From Oxytricha trifallax (Eukaryota; Ciliophora; Spirotrichea; Sporadotrichida; Oxytrichidae), in assembly GCA_000711775.1 (NCBI GenBank), contig ARYC01017113.1, positions 1 to 64,000 of the forward strand: a stretch of 64,000 bases of DNA. Direction: 5' to 3'. The notes below the pieces were generated by a model. It searched no databases. It saw nothing but the letters and a program-made list of their open reading frames with translations, and was not told the DNA's origin. Positions 1 to 11,099 of this stretch are shown here, one piece after another. Every line of letters starts with the position of its first letter. Position 1 is the stretch's first letter. The position numbers and the translations under genes are program-made.

Positions 1-1
1 A

Positions 2-634
2 GAGGTGCCTTAAGAATAAATTTCTGCAGAGCTTTCAAACGAATAGGAGCAAGATAATATTGTACGAGAAATCGTTCAACATATTGTATCTCTCACTGAG
101 AAAGCTTATAGTGAAGCAAGCAACCCAGCAGCAGTAGTGAAGCAAGATAATCTTGAAGAAGAAAAGGAGCCTTAATAAATTGAAGAATAAGGTGAATAAA
201 GTAAGTTGGGTTTTTATTAACCTTCTCTCATAGAGCTTATTGAATAGAAGATGAGTTAAAACCTTGTGCTTCAAGATAAACCATTCGAGCAGGTATAGCA
301 ATTGGTGCACAGGAGTTTAAAGTGGTAGCACCATGAAATTACTAAGGCTCAAAGCAGAGAGAGATCCAAAAGTAAAAGCAGTTCTGCAAGTTAAAAGAGA
401 AGATTATTGAAAGGTTAACAGAAGCTTGAATTAATCAAAGAATAAAATAAGAATTGAGAGTTGGTTACTCGTCGCAGTGCTAGAGATAAAACATTCACTT
501 GCACTTATACAGAGCTGCCAGAGAGTGAAGAGACAATAGAGAGATGGTTGAAGGCAGCCTCGAGTGAGAGAAGGCACTTTAAAAGCGACATAAACCATAG
601 AAATTCAGAGAGAAAACCAAGATTAAGAATATGA
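2..634 (+). CDS. Partial ORF of unknown family, ciliate code
   Basis: Reads from the window edge in the ciliate code with many TAA/TAG glutamine codons. The visible part is rich in Glu, Gln and Lys, then becomes basic and serine-rich (motif SRERSKSKSSSAS) and ends in a basic stretch. One apparent interruption lies inside the frame, so it is a decayed gene, or the 3' part belongs to something else. Base composition (clearly GC-richer than the DNA after 3,400) and codon use match the two neighbouring genes, so the three may form one mobile-element or gene block. The start is outside the window. I do not recognise the family and infer no function. Confidence 0.4.
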
Positions 635-639
635 AATTT

Positions 640-1534
640 ATCTTAATTTTTTAAAGAAATTCATCATATTCAAGTCTTTGCTATTAATAGCGTATAGAGA
701 ATCGTGGAGGAATAGAAGCAGCAGCACTCAATTGACTCATGTTTGGAGATTGATTTTGCATGTTCTACAGGTTACCTTCTTGCATAAACTACTCTTTCAT
801 CTTGCGTAAGTCAAGCAACTCACTTTCCATATTATCATGTTATTGCTTCAACTTTTTAGTTTACTGCAAGAATTCTTGCTTATCTTATTTCAAAGCATCT
901 TCATAATCCTTTACCTCCTCTAACTATTCACGGGTTCTTTTTCATTTAGATGAATCCTTATCGAGATTCACAGCCTTACCTCGCTCAGCTACACAAGAAA
1001 TTAAGAGAGAGTAAACTTACTGCTAAAGTTAAGGCATCTGCTGATAGCGTCCACGAACTCGGGTCTCATTTCTATAACGAGATCTCTATTTTACTCTAGC
1101 TTTTCTCTTCGTTAGAGCATTGCATCATGAATCATCTGGGAGACACCGTCGGTGTCTAGGGTGAAGAGCAAGTCGCAGATCCATTATCTGTCAAGGTGGA
1201 CCCAATCTCGTTCTTCAGGCAAGTATTGCAGCAGTCTTGAAGACCTTCTTGCATAATCGAGAAAGTCTTGAACTGTAAGTCCATCGATTTGAGGCACTGC
1301 TGACACTTTAACTGCGTCTCTTCTTACGTACTATATTAACAGTTACAGGGTTAAGCTAGGGCTTACGTCTTTCTCTGCTCTTATGATTTACTTAAGTAAA
1401 TAAATGTTGGTGGAGTCCGCTTTTGGTAAGAAAGCGTGGCAGTCTTGGGCAAGAAAGTTGTATAGCTCTTTCTTACTTTTGCACTTCTGGGCGAGTTCTG
1501 AAACATTGATACCAGTAAGTTACTATTGGTTCAT
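640..1534 (-). CDS. Spliced gene of unknown family with coiled-coil C-terminal half, probably broken
   Basis: Starts at ATG 1534-1532 (reads MNQQQLTGINVSELAQKC). Two canonical ciliate mini-introns restore a single frame: 1366-1331 (36 nt, GTAAGC...ATATAG) and 1020-989 (32 nt, GTAAGT...TGTAG). Between them the protein reads fluently, with many acidic and aromatic residues (for example GLTVQDFLDYARRSSRLLQY and DWVHLDRQWICDLLF). The last exon is rich in Lys, Glu and Gln and looks coiled-coil (LKQDKQEFLQQTKKLKQQHD). There is about one apparent break in the last exon, and the 3' end is uncertain because the frame stays open past 640. It is divergent from the transposase gene at 1726. Family unknown; membership in a germline-limited mobile element (a Tlr-type element is one possibility) is only a guess. 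Confidence 0.5.
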
Positions 1535-1725
1535 TAAACTTTAAAATTAAGGTGCCTTAAACCATTTTATATAGTCCAATTTTGATTCAGGAAGACACTG
1601 CTGTTACTAAAATCAGAGAGTGCTTTTCATAATAATGAAATCGCACCAGCACGATCCAATTTCCGCTAGTTGAATTCCAACCACCACCAGCAGAATTCAT
1701 TATTATTAAATTTAAGAATCCATTC

Positions 1726-3388
1726 ATGGAATCATATTCTAAAAAACGACAGTCAAGACTGTCAGAATTCTTTAAGTTAGAAGATAAAGATTATGATGGT
1801 AATAGTTCTAGTGAAGAGCAGAGCTCTTCTAGTGGTTCTGAAGATTCTAAAGATTATGCAGAATACTTAACAACTAATATGCTTTACTAGAGGAACATAA
1901 CTCTTGCAGATGTGACAATAGAAGAAGTAAGTGAAAAGGATATGATTTCATTATTCAATGAAATTCGTGATGAAATTTCAGAGTTTGAAATCGATGGATT
2001 TATCATAGATCCTAAAGAAAATTATAGAGAAAGTACTAAAAAAGGAGCTAAGGAATCATTGCTTAATGATAATTAAATTAAGACTCTTGGTTAATTAGTG
2101 TTAAAGCTTTATACTGAGTATAAGTAATCAGATTTAGAACCCTAGAGTATTATGGATTGTGGTTAAGATTTTGATTTTAAAGCACTTGAAGACAAAGTTA
2201 TTGATAATCATAAAGTAAAAGATTAAATTCCAATTTTTGGTTAGCACACACAATTGGATGCAATAGTTCCTCGTAGAATTCAAAAGTAATTAAGGAAAGA
2301 GAAATAATTGTAAGAGAAGGAACTTAAACTTGCAGAGGAATCACTAAGATTAAGAGTTTCAGAAAATTTAACTTATTTCTAAATAATGGATAGACTTGGC
2401 ATTTCATACTATAAATTAAGAAGGTACTTAAGAAGCCCAGTAAAGAAAGCTTAATTCTGGAATCTAAAATAAATTAATAGAGGCAAGTATAAGAAGCTGC
2501 ATAGCAGAGCACGCACTCATATTGTTAACATGTTAATGTATAACACTTAACCAGCGCAGCTTTCGGATATATAACAAAGTTTACAGAAGAATATATAGTT
2601 AAGGTGTAGTAAGTAAATGATTAGAAGATTTTTGAAAAATGAATTAATGATGACTTATAAATAAATTAAGTAGATTTCAAAATTGCATAATAGCAACAGT
2701 AGTAAGTTATAAAGATAGTATGCAGCCCAGTAATTCGTGGAACACTTAAGTAAGGGTAGAAGAATTATCAATATTGATGAATCAACTCTTAACTAAACAG
2801 ATTAAAGACACAGAGGTTGGACTGCCCCTTATGTAAAAAATCGAGTTACAAATTCACAGAGACTAAAATAAAGGAATTTAATTATTGGAGTTGCAAGTAC
2901 AGGAGAGCTGTACTATACAGTTAATCATGGAAGAGCTAACTAGCACTCATTTATGTACTTCCTATGTAAACTAGTTAATGTATTGGATTCAGTTGACACT
3001 AGTTGGAGAGAAAATACTTTAATTTTACTTGATAATGCACCTTATCATAGATCACAAAGTATTATGAATAAGTACCTTGATTTGGCTTTGCCAATAATGT
3101 TTTTAGGGCCTTATCACTATAGAATTGCACCTGTTGAATTAATGTATTCTTGGATTAAAAATAGAGACCTTAATCCCCTCAATACTAGGGCTTAATCAAA
3201 GTAAGTATTATTGTAAAATTCACATTTATTATAGAGGTTATTGGGCAGCTTTCATGAAAGAATTAGGAATGAATATAAGCAGAATTAATTAAAATTTAGT
3301 AAGGCGCTGCTTTTATCATGTTTTCACAGCAGCCCTTGGAAATCATTTCTCTCATAGACCTGTGATTGAAAATGAAAGGCAAAACTGA
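1726..3388 (+). CDS. Tc1/mariner (IS630) superfamily DD34E transposase, apparently intact
   Basis: Two exons (1726-3200 and 3235-3388) encode about 542 residues with no TGA until the end, but dozens of TAA/TAG codons, which fixes the ciliate code. Residues ~1-50 are basic, then Ser/Glu-rich. A helix-turn-helix lies near residues 210-235 (reads ENLTYFQIMDRLGISYYKLR). The DDE catalytic domain shows D351 (INIDESTLNQTDQRHRGW), D436 (LILLDNAPYHRS) and E471 (RIAPVELMYSWIKNRDLNP), with exactly 34 residues between the second Asp and the Glu. The C-terminal exon reads LVRRCFYHVFTAALGNHF, normal for this fold. Family knowledge: these enzymes excise and insert transposons by cut-and-paste. I saw no clear inverted repeats flanking it, so it could be a domesticated gene as well as a transposon gene. 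A decayed relative lies at 63,615-64,000. Confidence 0.85.
3201..3234 (+). other. 34-nt spliceosomal mini-intron in transposase gene
   Basis: Begins GTAAGTATT and ends TTATAG. Reading through it leaves the transposase frame, while removing it joins two exons that both read as transposase protein up to a TGA at 3386-3388. Length and signals match ciliate mini-introns. Confidence 0.75.
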
Positions 3389-6300
3389 AAACTTAATTTT
3401 AACTCTTTTTAATTTAATACTTTTCACAATAAGTAAAGCTAGGAAATTTCAAATCTAATAGAATTACTAATGTAATTTATTCTGTTTTAAGGGAATTAAT
3501 TTGGCAAATAATTTATTAGAAATTACACATTTATATAGAATAAGGGATGATTATAACTTAGAGATTTATTTAGATTTTACTATTATAAACTTCACATTTT
3601 TATTTTAATTAAAATACCTATAAATTTCAATACATACTAAAACTATTTACTTTGCTACTTTAATTTTAAATAATTAAGACAGATCAATCGTAAAAAAAAA
3701 GTAAAATATCTTTATTATAATAAATAATCAAATTATTAAATATGTATAAATGTTTAAATAAAGCAGAGACATAATTTTTCAGTATATTTAATACAAAAAA
3801 CTAGATTTTCAATTTATTTTGTTTGAAGGAAATATAGAGATTTAAATCTAAAATATAAAATAAGTCAAAGATAAAACTATATAATAAAAACTATTAGATT
3901 TCAAAAACATATTTATTTTATTTTTAATATTATAATTAAAATATTCTTACAGTTATTAAATCTAAAAATTACTGGATTAAAATTTTCTGAATTTCAAATA
4001 TTCAAAAATTACCTTAGCTTATAACAGAAAATTATTTATTAATTTTTATAATATTAAATTAAAAATGTTACAAAATTATAAACAGATTCCAGCAATTTTA
4101 CTATAGCCAATGAAAAATTTATCTTGTTAATTCTCAAGAGGTTCTCCGAGTCTTCCCTGATTCACTCGAGGGATTTTTTGTAAATTAATTCAAACTTAAG
4201 ATCTAATTTTTTCCCTTGACTCAGCTACTTATTGAAATGAAAAATAAGTTAAAATCTACAACCAAAAATGTTATTGTTTTTACAAAATGCTCTACTTATT
4301 GAATGATATTCTTGATTTTTCTCAAATTAGAAATGGAAAATTTAAAAAGAAACTATTTTAAAAAATTTGAAAGCAAATTATAAATTGCAAAATGAAAAAT
4401 AAATGAAAAATGAAAACAAAATTGAAACTAAAAATTGATTTTTATATAATTAAAATCAATAATTTTTGCCCTGATGTGATTTCGTGTAATATGATGAGGT
4501 ATGATTAAGATTAATAGCAAAAAATCAAAATAATTTAATTATTAGTCTTTATGAAAAAATAAAATCTGCCTTATAATTCACCTAATGATCGGGCAAAAAT
4601 TAAATTACAGCAAATAAAAAATGAGTTATTTCAGTATTTTGCTTCATTATAGAATGGAGAGTTGTTTAAATTTGAATTTAAATTAATTTTTATAAGTTTC
4701 TCGGTTAATTCAACAAAATGTTTTATAAATTTAGAACTAAGCTATTTTCAACAATTTCAGCCAAATTTGACTTAATTACTTTAAGTAAATTAACAATTGC
4801 TAAGATAACAGTACTTAAATTTATTTAATAAAAGGTAAGTAAATTATTTTTTTTACTATTTCTATTCAATTTATTTTTCCCTAAGCAGTGAAGCCCAAAT
4901 ATAATTTTTAAAATCGAATTTAATTTAAGTAAGTTTATATTAGCTGGTTACAGAACCAATAGTCGCAACACTATTAATAACTAAAAATCTAAAAGTTAAA
5001 ATAGTAAAATAAGTTAGATTAAAATAATTCAGCAGTAAAATCAAAAATAGTAGCAATAGTAATAGTAGAATTTTGAACAGCATTTATTCCAAAGTTCAGT
5101 TTAAAATTAGTAAGTTTAAATTAAAATAAAATTAAATATTAGAAATAAATAAATCAAAAAATAAATTTTTATATTAAGTAAATTTTAAATATAAGTAAAA
5201 TCCCTAAGGAAATAATTAATAAAATTTATAAATTGTATTGTATTTTATAACTCTCAGTTGAATTGCAATTAATCTAAATATTCATATTTTTCATTACAAA
5301 CTTTACAGATAAAACAAGTGAAGAAATAAATGTTTTATAATAATTAATTTTAATTTTAACTCTTATAAATTCTTAATGTTCAAGCTTTGCCTTAAAATGT
5401 TTTAGTTTTTATTTCTAAGTTTAAATATAGCCAATTTTTCTTAAACAATGTTCTCTTAATTTCTTAATTTACTTAATTTTATTCTAAGTTTAATCTTAAT
5501 TTTAATTTATTCTAAATTACTTTCCTTGATTTTAACTTCCATTTTATAAATAATAAATAGTTAAGAAAATCTTTAATGAATAATTTAAAATCTAAGTTTA
5601 ATCTATATTTAAAGATGAAGATGTTCCACATCGTTTTAGTTAAGGTATTATTAAAATTAATAATTTTATTTCTAAGGAACTTAATAGTAAATATTTGTAA
5701 TTTTGACTTAAACTCTAAAAAAAATAAAACATTGAATTTAGGCAGAGAATTAAATTTATTATTATGAAAGAAAGTTAGAATTGGTAATTTTAGGAAACTG
5801 TAAAACTAATTGAATTTCAAAGCTAAATTATATCATAAACAATTTGGAAAATTGTAAATATTATAATTACCATGTTTTGTATATTTATAAAATATTTAAA
5901 TCTTAGCATAATCTAAGTATCTCGTCTATCCTTAAAATAACAACAAATATATCTACCTTTATTTTAAATTCATTAATATTGAAAAATGCATACTAAATGC
6001 TAAGATAGTACATTTATATTGAATGATACTCAATTTAATTGAATAATTGAATTTAAATTAGTAAATAAAACTCTAGCAATTTATAAAAAATGTTTGTAAT
6101 AGAACTTGGCATGAATTTGTGCCTCTAAAATATTGCAAGGTTATTGGAAAAAAGTGATATAGAATTGCAAATTAGAGTGTATGTTTCACTAGCGTGAATT
6201 AAATCAAGTGTATTTAAGCACTCTGCAAAGAGTGTAAGTGTAATTATCTTTAATTAATTTAATTTACCATGTATAAATAGTGCTTAAATAGCTTAGCTAT

Positions 6301-8427
6301 ATTGCTATTCCAATGTAACAAACATCAGAGAGCAAAATTAGCGCAATTTTTAAGACAAAAAATATTTAAAAAATGCACTTACTTAAATTCCAATACACAG
6401 ATCAATAGAACGTGAGTTGCTCTTCAAAATGCACACAAAGCGCAGTGAAGTTGGTAGAGTGTGTGTGAGTTGCGTTGTTAATAAAGAAAGTGCGATAGCG
6501 ATCGCAAATTTATCACTTTTTGATTTCCATTATTAGTTTAATTATTAAAGTAGTAATTATTAATTAATAAAAATCAAACTTAATTCAAATGTGGAGGTAA
6601 AACCGCATCCCCTCACAAATAGTGTGAATGGTAAAACTTCGCCCCTAGTCGGTCAACAGGGTACAAACCCCATATATTCTTGATCAGCATGTCAAACTCT
6701 ATAAGACTGGTAAGTATGGCCTCAAAATAAAATCATGAATTTTTTCCCATTTTCACCGTACTTGCATTCTCGAGATCGGCTCCCTCAAATTAAGTTAAAT
6801 TCTGTCCTTTTAAATTTCCTTATTTATCGATATACTTAAAACTTTTTATCAACTTACAAATTCTATGTGTACATACGTATTGGGGTTTATATATATTTCA
6901 AGAAATATTAATTATTGAAATTTAATACACGAACTATTGTGTATTTTATAATTATGAGACCTAGATTAGATTTGATGAAAAATAGTTGAAATATTAAACT
7001 AAAGAAAATATTATTAAATACAATTCTATCATATTTTATTGAAATCTTATAATAAAGTAAAAAAACACAGATAAAGAGATAAATTGAATTTAAATTTGCA
7101 AAAAATATTAATCTAGAGTTGATAAATAAATACTTTAAGTCATGTATAGATTGGCTAAACTTATTAAATAGCAAAATTTTATGGCTTTATTATTAAAAAG
7201 ATTATCCTATTATTAAATTACGAAGCTTGTTTAAATTTAAAGGATAAATTCATGTAAATGGATCAATAATAAATTGATGATCTAATAGAATTTTTTTCTT
7301 TTTTTTACACTTTAAAATCATTAAGTATCTAATTTATAATAATATCCAAATGACTTTTGGAAAATTAATGGGATAAAATTGTACAAAAATTCTATAATTT
7401 CTATATATTTATTAAAGGCATTTTTTATTTCTTTATAATAATCTTCATCCCCAAATTATTATAATGCTTCATTTAGTTGTAAAATATTAATGAATTTAAG
7501 ACATCTTCATATTAAAATAATAGTAAAATTAGTTATTTTTAATTAAAGTTTACAATTTTTACCTTCTTACAAAATACTTTGTACTTAAGTATTTGTTAAG
7601 AAAAAGACTTACTAATAATTAAGTGTTGAACGTAGTTTCTAAACCTCTTGAATATAGAAACTTAAAATACTTGCACAAGATTTAATTTATATATAATTTC
7701 ATATTTATCAAGCATAAGTTATTGTGACTTCTATTATAATTTTAATAAATTATAAACAAATCTTTATAGGCTTACTTAATAAAATTAAATACATACTAAT
7801 TAAATCAATCCATTTATAATCAATATACCAAATGAAATTATAGTGTAATAAGAAAATATATCAGTAATATTAATCACTTAAGCAACACAACTTTCTAATT
7901 TAAGTCTTCCTAACTGATTTAAAAGGCTGAAGCACTTTCATTCAATTGATGATTGAAGATTCTGATAGAATCAGCACGTGATAGGCTACCTTATCAAAAT
8001 AATATTATTAATAACAATTAGAAGTTGTGGAGACTGACAGTGACTTGCCAGACATCAACTCAAATTCGTCATTGCACTATATATTTTAAGAAAATATAAG
8101 AATTTAATAAACTAATTATATTATATCATATTTGAATAATGGAGATGATGAAGCAAAGCTATTCGTTCATTAAAAATGTAAGTTACAATAAAAAATACTA
8201 TAAATATAATTTTTATTGGGTGCTGGTAGGAGCAGTAGTAGCACTTGATAGACTCAACAGACAAACTAAAAACAAGTGAAAATTTACGCTCATAAAAATG
8301 GAACAAAGTGTGAAGGTAAAAAAAAAGATGACAAGTAAAACTTTAATATTAATTTATTTCATTTTTTATCTATTACAAATGAATTTTGTAATTAACTTTA
8401 TTTCTTTAGAAAATATTATGGATACCT
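3389..8427. other. AT-rich stretch without a credible gene
   Basis: Mostly A/T runs with no gene I can support. The short open frames here (for example 6908-7174 minus) are low-complexity Ile/Asn/Leu/Phe translations. A GC-richer island at about 6,380-6,720 contains short self-complementary bits (TGCGATAGCGATCGCA near 6,490) but matches no RNA gene I know. Confidence 0.6.
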
Positions 8428-8850
8428 CATTATTCTTGAAATACTTTCGAAATTGAGATATTATAATTAATTAAATAAATAGTAAATCAAAATAGTGACA
8501 GTTAAAGTTGTCCAATTTAAACGATCTTGGGCTCATTCAATAGAGAATTTAAAATTAGCTGGACCTTAGTATTGGCGGTACTATTTTATCGCATGCATGT
8601 AACGAGATAACAGCACTTTAATGTGGTGGTATAATTTAGGGAGTTTAGAGGTGCTTTATTAGACTCAAGTTATATTTTCAGAGATGTGATAAAATGGTGC
8701 CACCTCTAAAAAAGTCCAAGCTAATTTTGAATTTTCTATCGAATGAGTTCAAAATCGTTTAAAATGGCCTACTTTAACTGCCACGATTTCGAATTTTTAC
8801 TATTTTAATTATAATTAAATTTCCAATTCAAATGTATTTCTACAATAATG
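8428..8850. mobile_element. Foldback (MITE-like) element, family F1, copy 1
   Basis: About 423 bp. The ends are inverted copies of each other: left CATTATTCTTGAAATAC, right GTATTTCTACAATAATG. The inner arms match as inverted repeats too (left GATCTTGGGCTCATTC near 8,523, right the complement near 8,750), leaving a short centre. No coding capacity. The same arms recur at 25,657, 29,577 and 46,211. No clear target-site duplication was seen. Confidence 0.75.
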
Positions 8851-9497
8851 TGTTCACCTTTTATGATGGATACTTTACTCAGGAGAATATGACAATAAGT
8901 AATTATCAAGATGTTTTGAAATACTAAATATATTATGAAATTAGCCAATAAGGTCAAAAAGGAAACCAGGCAAAAAGTACCAAACTCCTCAATAATAGTA
9001 CAAATAGTAATTACTAATATATTGCTAATTAAAATCAATACTTCACATAAAGTCTGTTCAAATCAGTAACTTTGAATATAACGAAGTGGATAAAATCTTA
9101 TTATTTAGAGACTTATAATATTAAAAACTCGCTATATTATTCTCAAGTAGGCATCAAAGTTTTTGGACAATCTTTAAAACTGAAGCTTTTCTCGTTTTTT
9201 TAAATATTATTATGAAAAATTATTGCTCGTGTAATAAATATTATTTAAAATTAAATCAGAATATTAATTTATTATTAGATATTGATTAAACTAAATAAAT
9301 ATATTAAACAAAATAGTAAATTCTATTAATAAAAATTAGATATAATTAGCAAAATATAATAAATTAAATAACTATATAGTAAAGCATAAATATGTAAATA
9401 TAAAATAATTAAATTAAATAAAGAAAGTGCTTTTATTTGATACAATATATTCGCTCATTCTTAAAAATTATATTAATTATTAAAATAAGAAATAAGA

Positions 9498-10159
9498 ATG
9501 GGTATACAAAGCAAAATACAAAGGAAATCATATAAGGTGACATTGAGATCAATTAATTTTCACACCTCGCCTAATACACTATTAACACCATTAAGCAAAC
9601 AAAGATCAATAGGGATTTCGCATGCTCGAGATAATTACTTTTATCGCCAGGAAAGTTATCAGAATGGTCTTCTAATATTACAACTAATTCTAACTACAAC
9701 TATCAAAGATTCAATTTTAAGACGAAAACAACTGTGAAATAGACAAACTATGGAATCAACAACGGTTCTTTATGCTTAGACTAGCATCAATTAACAATAA
9801 GTTCATAAAACCCTAACAAATTCCATAACAGTTCCACAGAGTTTAAACTGTGACACTCCTGACCAAAAAGCATGACTACCATTTGACCTATCAAATAAAA
9901 AGCTCTATATAAACTATATTAAATGGATTGTGATCCTACTATAATTCAGGATGAAGACGAGCCCCAAATACAAAGAAATGTCGATCTCATAAAAAGAGTA
10001 ATTAATTTAGACAATGCGAGAGACTGGAGATCTGTAGAAGAAAAACAAGCTACGATGAATACGAATAAACAAGCTCGTTTACAGAAGAATCAAGTCAGTT
10101 TACAAACTACAATGAAAGATATTTAGAAAAGTCTGAAATAAACTACCTCATGCTGCTGA
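9498..10159 (+). pseudogene. Coding-like remnants, unknown family
   Basis: GC-richer than the flanks, with protein-like reading in two or three frames: 9498-9737 (begins MGIQSKIQRKSYKVTLRS), an Asn/Ser-rich overlapping frame reaching about 9,850, and 9923-10159 in the ciliate code (begins MDCDPTIIQDEDEPQIQRN). The last has a charged, helical composition. It lies directly upstream of a transposon fragment. No family recognised; it may be a decayed gene or several chance frames in an older coding region. Confidence 0.3.
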
Positions 10160-10968
10160 ATCGATATTCATATCTTCTGGCTTTAAGATATCTTTGAAGA
10201 GTCTTTTACATAATTAATGTTTTAATTGAAACTTCTCTCGCTTTTTGATTTGCTACGCTCATTAATCAAAAATGTAGCAGTGAAAGGTTTTCTCTAAAGC
10301 TAGAAGTCTAAGCCTATTTGAGATGGAAGGTGCTTCTGCAGTTCTTAGAATACTTATCTCTAACTCTAATTCCCTTTTTATCTTTTTCTTCTGGAGAGAT
10401 GCTGTAGCGTTTCTTGTGAGCTTCTTAAATAACATCATTTAAATACTCAGGTTTTAAGGTTCCAAGGATGCCAATGAAGAAGTTTCTTTTTGTCAATTTA
10501 TTAGAGAGTTGTAGCTTTGATGGAAGGTATACATCAACAACTGGATCACTCATAGCATCGTCACAAAGGTTTTCCCTGAGATTTCTGGGCAGTTTGGAAT
10601 TTAATCGTCATGATTTCATTTGTCTTAAGAGCCTTTTTTATCTTCACTTGGTAAACTTTAAAAATGATATTTCATTAGTCCTCTTAATTTTTAAGAATAA
10701 TTCAACTATGGAATTTAAATAATCTAGAGAGAAAGATTTTAACTTTCTAACTTAGAAGTATCTGTATTGTTCCTTTTTACTTTGTATCTGAATTGTTCCT
10801 CTTTACTTTGAAATTTTCTTACTAATTCTTGAGATTAAATTGCTTCATTTCATCATTCATATACTCCATTTTATTTCTTCTTGCTATAAATTTTAATGTA
10901 ATTTAAAAATACGAATATCCATTCTAAGCTTACTCAAAGTTCACTATTGATTATACAGATCCTACCTA
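10160..10968 (-). pseudogene. Truncated transposon copy: ORF2 remnant (family T1)
   Basis: Read on the minus strand it aligns with ORF2 of the other T1 copies (12,690-13,461, 56,585-57,338 and 40,494-41,120). The start ATG is at 10869-10867 (MEYMNDEMKQFNLKN) and downstream pieces match the FFFGVLGTL-type motif region in broken frames. A ~26-bp tandem duplication (TCTGTATTGTTCC... then TATCTGAATTGTTCC...) lies at about 10,759-10,812. Next to it the sequence reaches GATCCTACC, found at the same relative place in the other copies, and then switches abruptly to the left end of the next element. So this is the ORF2 end of a copy whose transposase part is gone. Confidence 0.6.
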
Positions 10969-11075
10969 AAACTCCAAAACCCTTTAATGGTTTATAAGTC
11001 TCTGATTCTTATTGTATAGTAGGGGTCTTATTGAAGTTAGTAGAGAAATTAAGCCATTTTGGAAAGTAAGAAATA
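10969..11075 (+). repeat. Left terminal inverted repeat of T1 mosaic
   Basis: Contains CTCCAAAACCCTTTAATGG followed by TTTATAAGTCTCTGATTC and TGTATAGTAGGGGTCTTA. The same order of motifs occurs in reverse complement at 15,745-15,835. Together they look like the inverted ends of one insertion of about 4.9 kb. Confidence 0.55.
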
Positions 11076-11099
11076 TATATTAGCAAAATTTAGGGTCTA

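Noticed and set aside
2953-3195. 80-codon standard-code ORF
   Set aside because: Not a separate gene: it is an in-frame piece of the transposase at 1726-3388, cut by TAG/TAA codons that encode Gln here.
6380-6720. GC-richer island as a possible snRNA or tRNA gene
   Set aside because: No cloverleaf, no U6-like or 5S-like box and no convincing long stem; left as unexplained non-coding DNA.
10468-10722. 84-codon plus-strand ORF, and the similar one at 56,936-57,232
   Set aside because: Both are antisense to ORF2 of the T1 transposon; their resemblance to each other only reflects the shared element.
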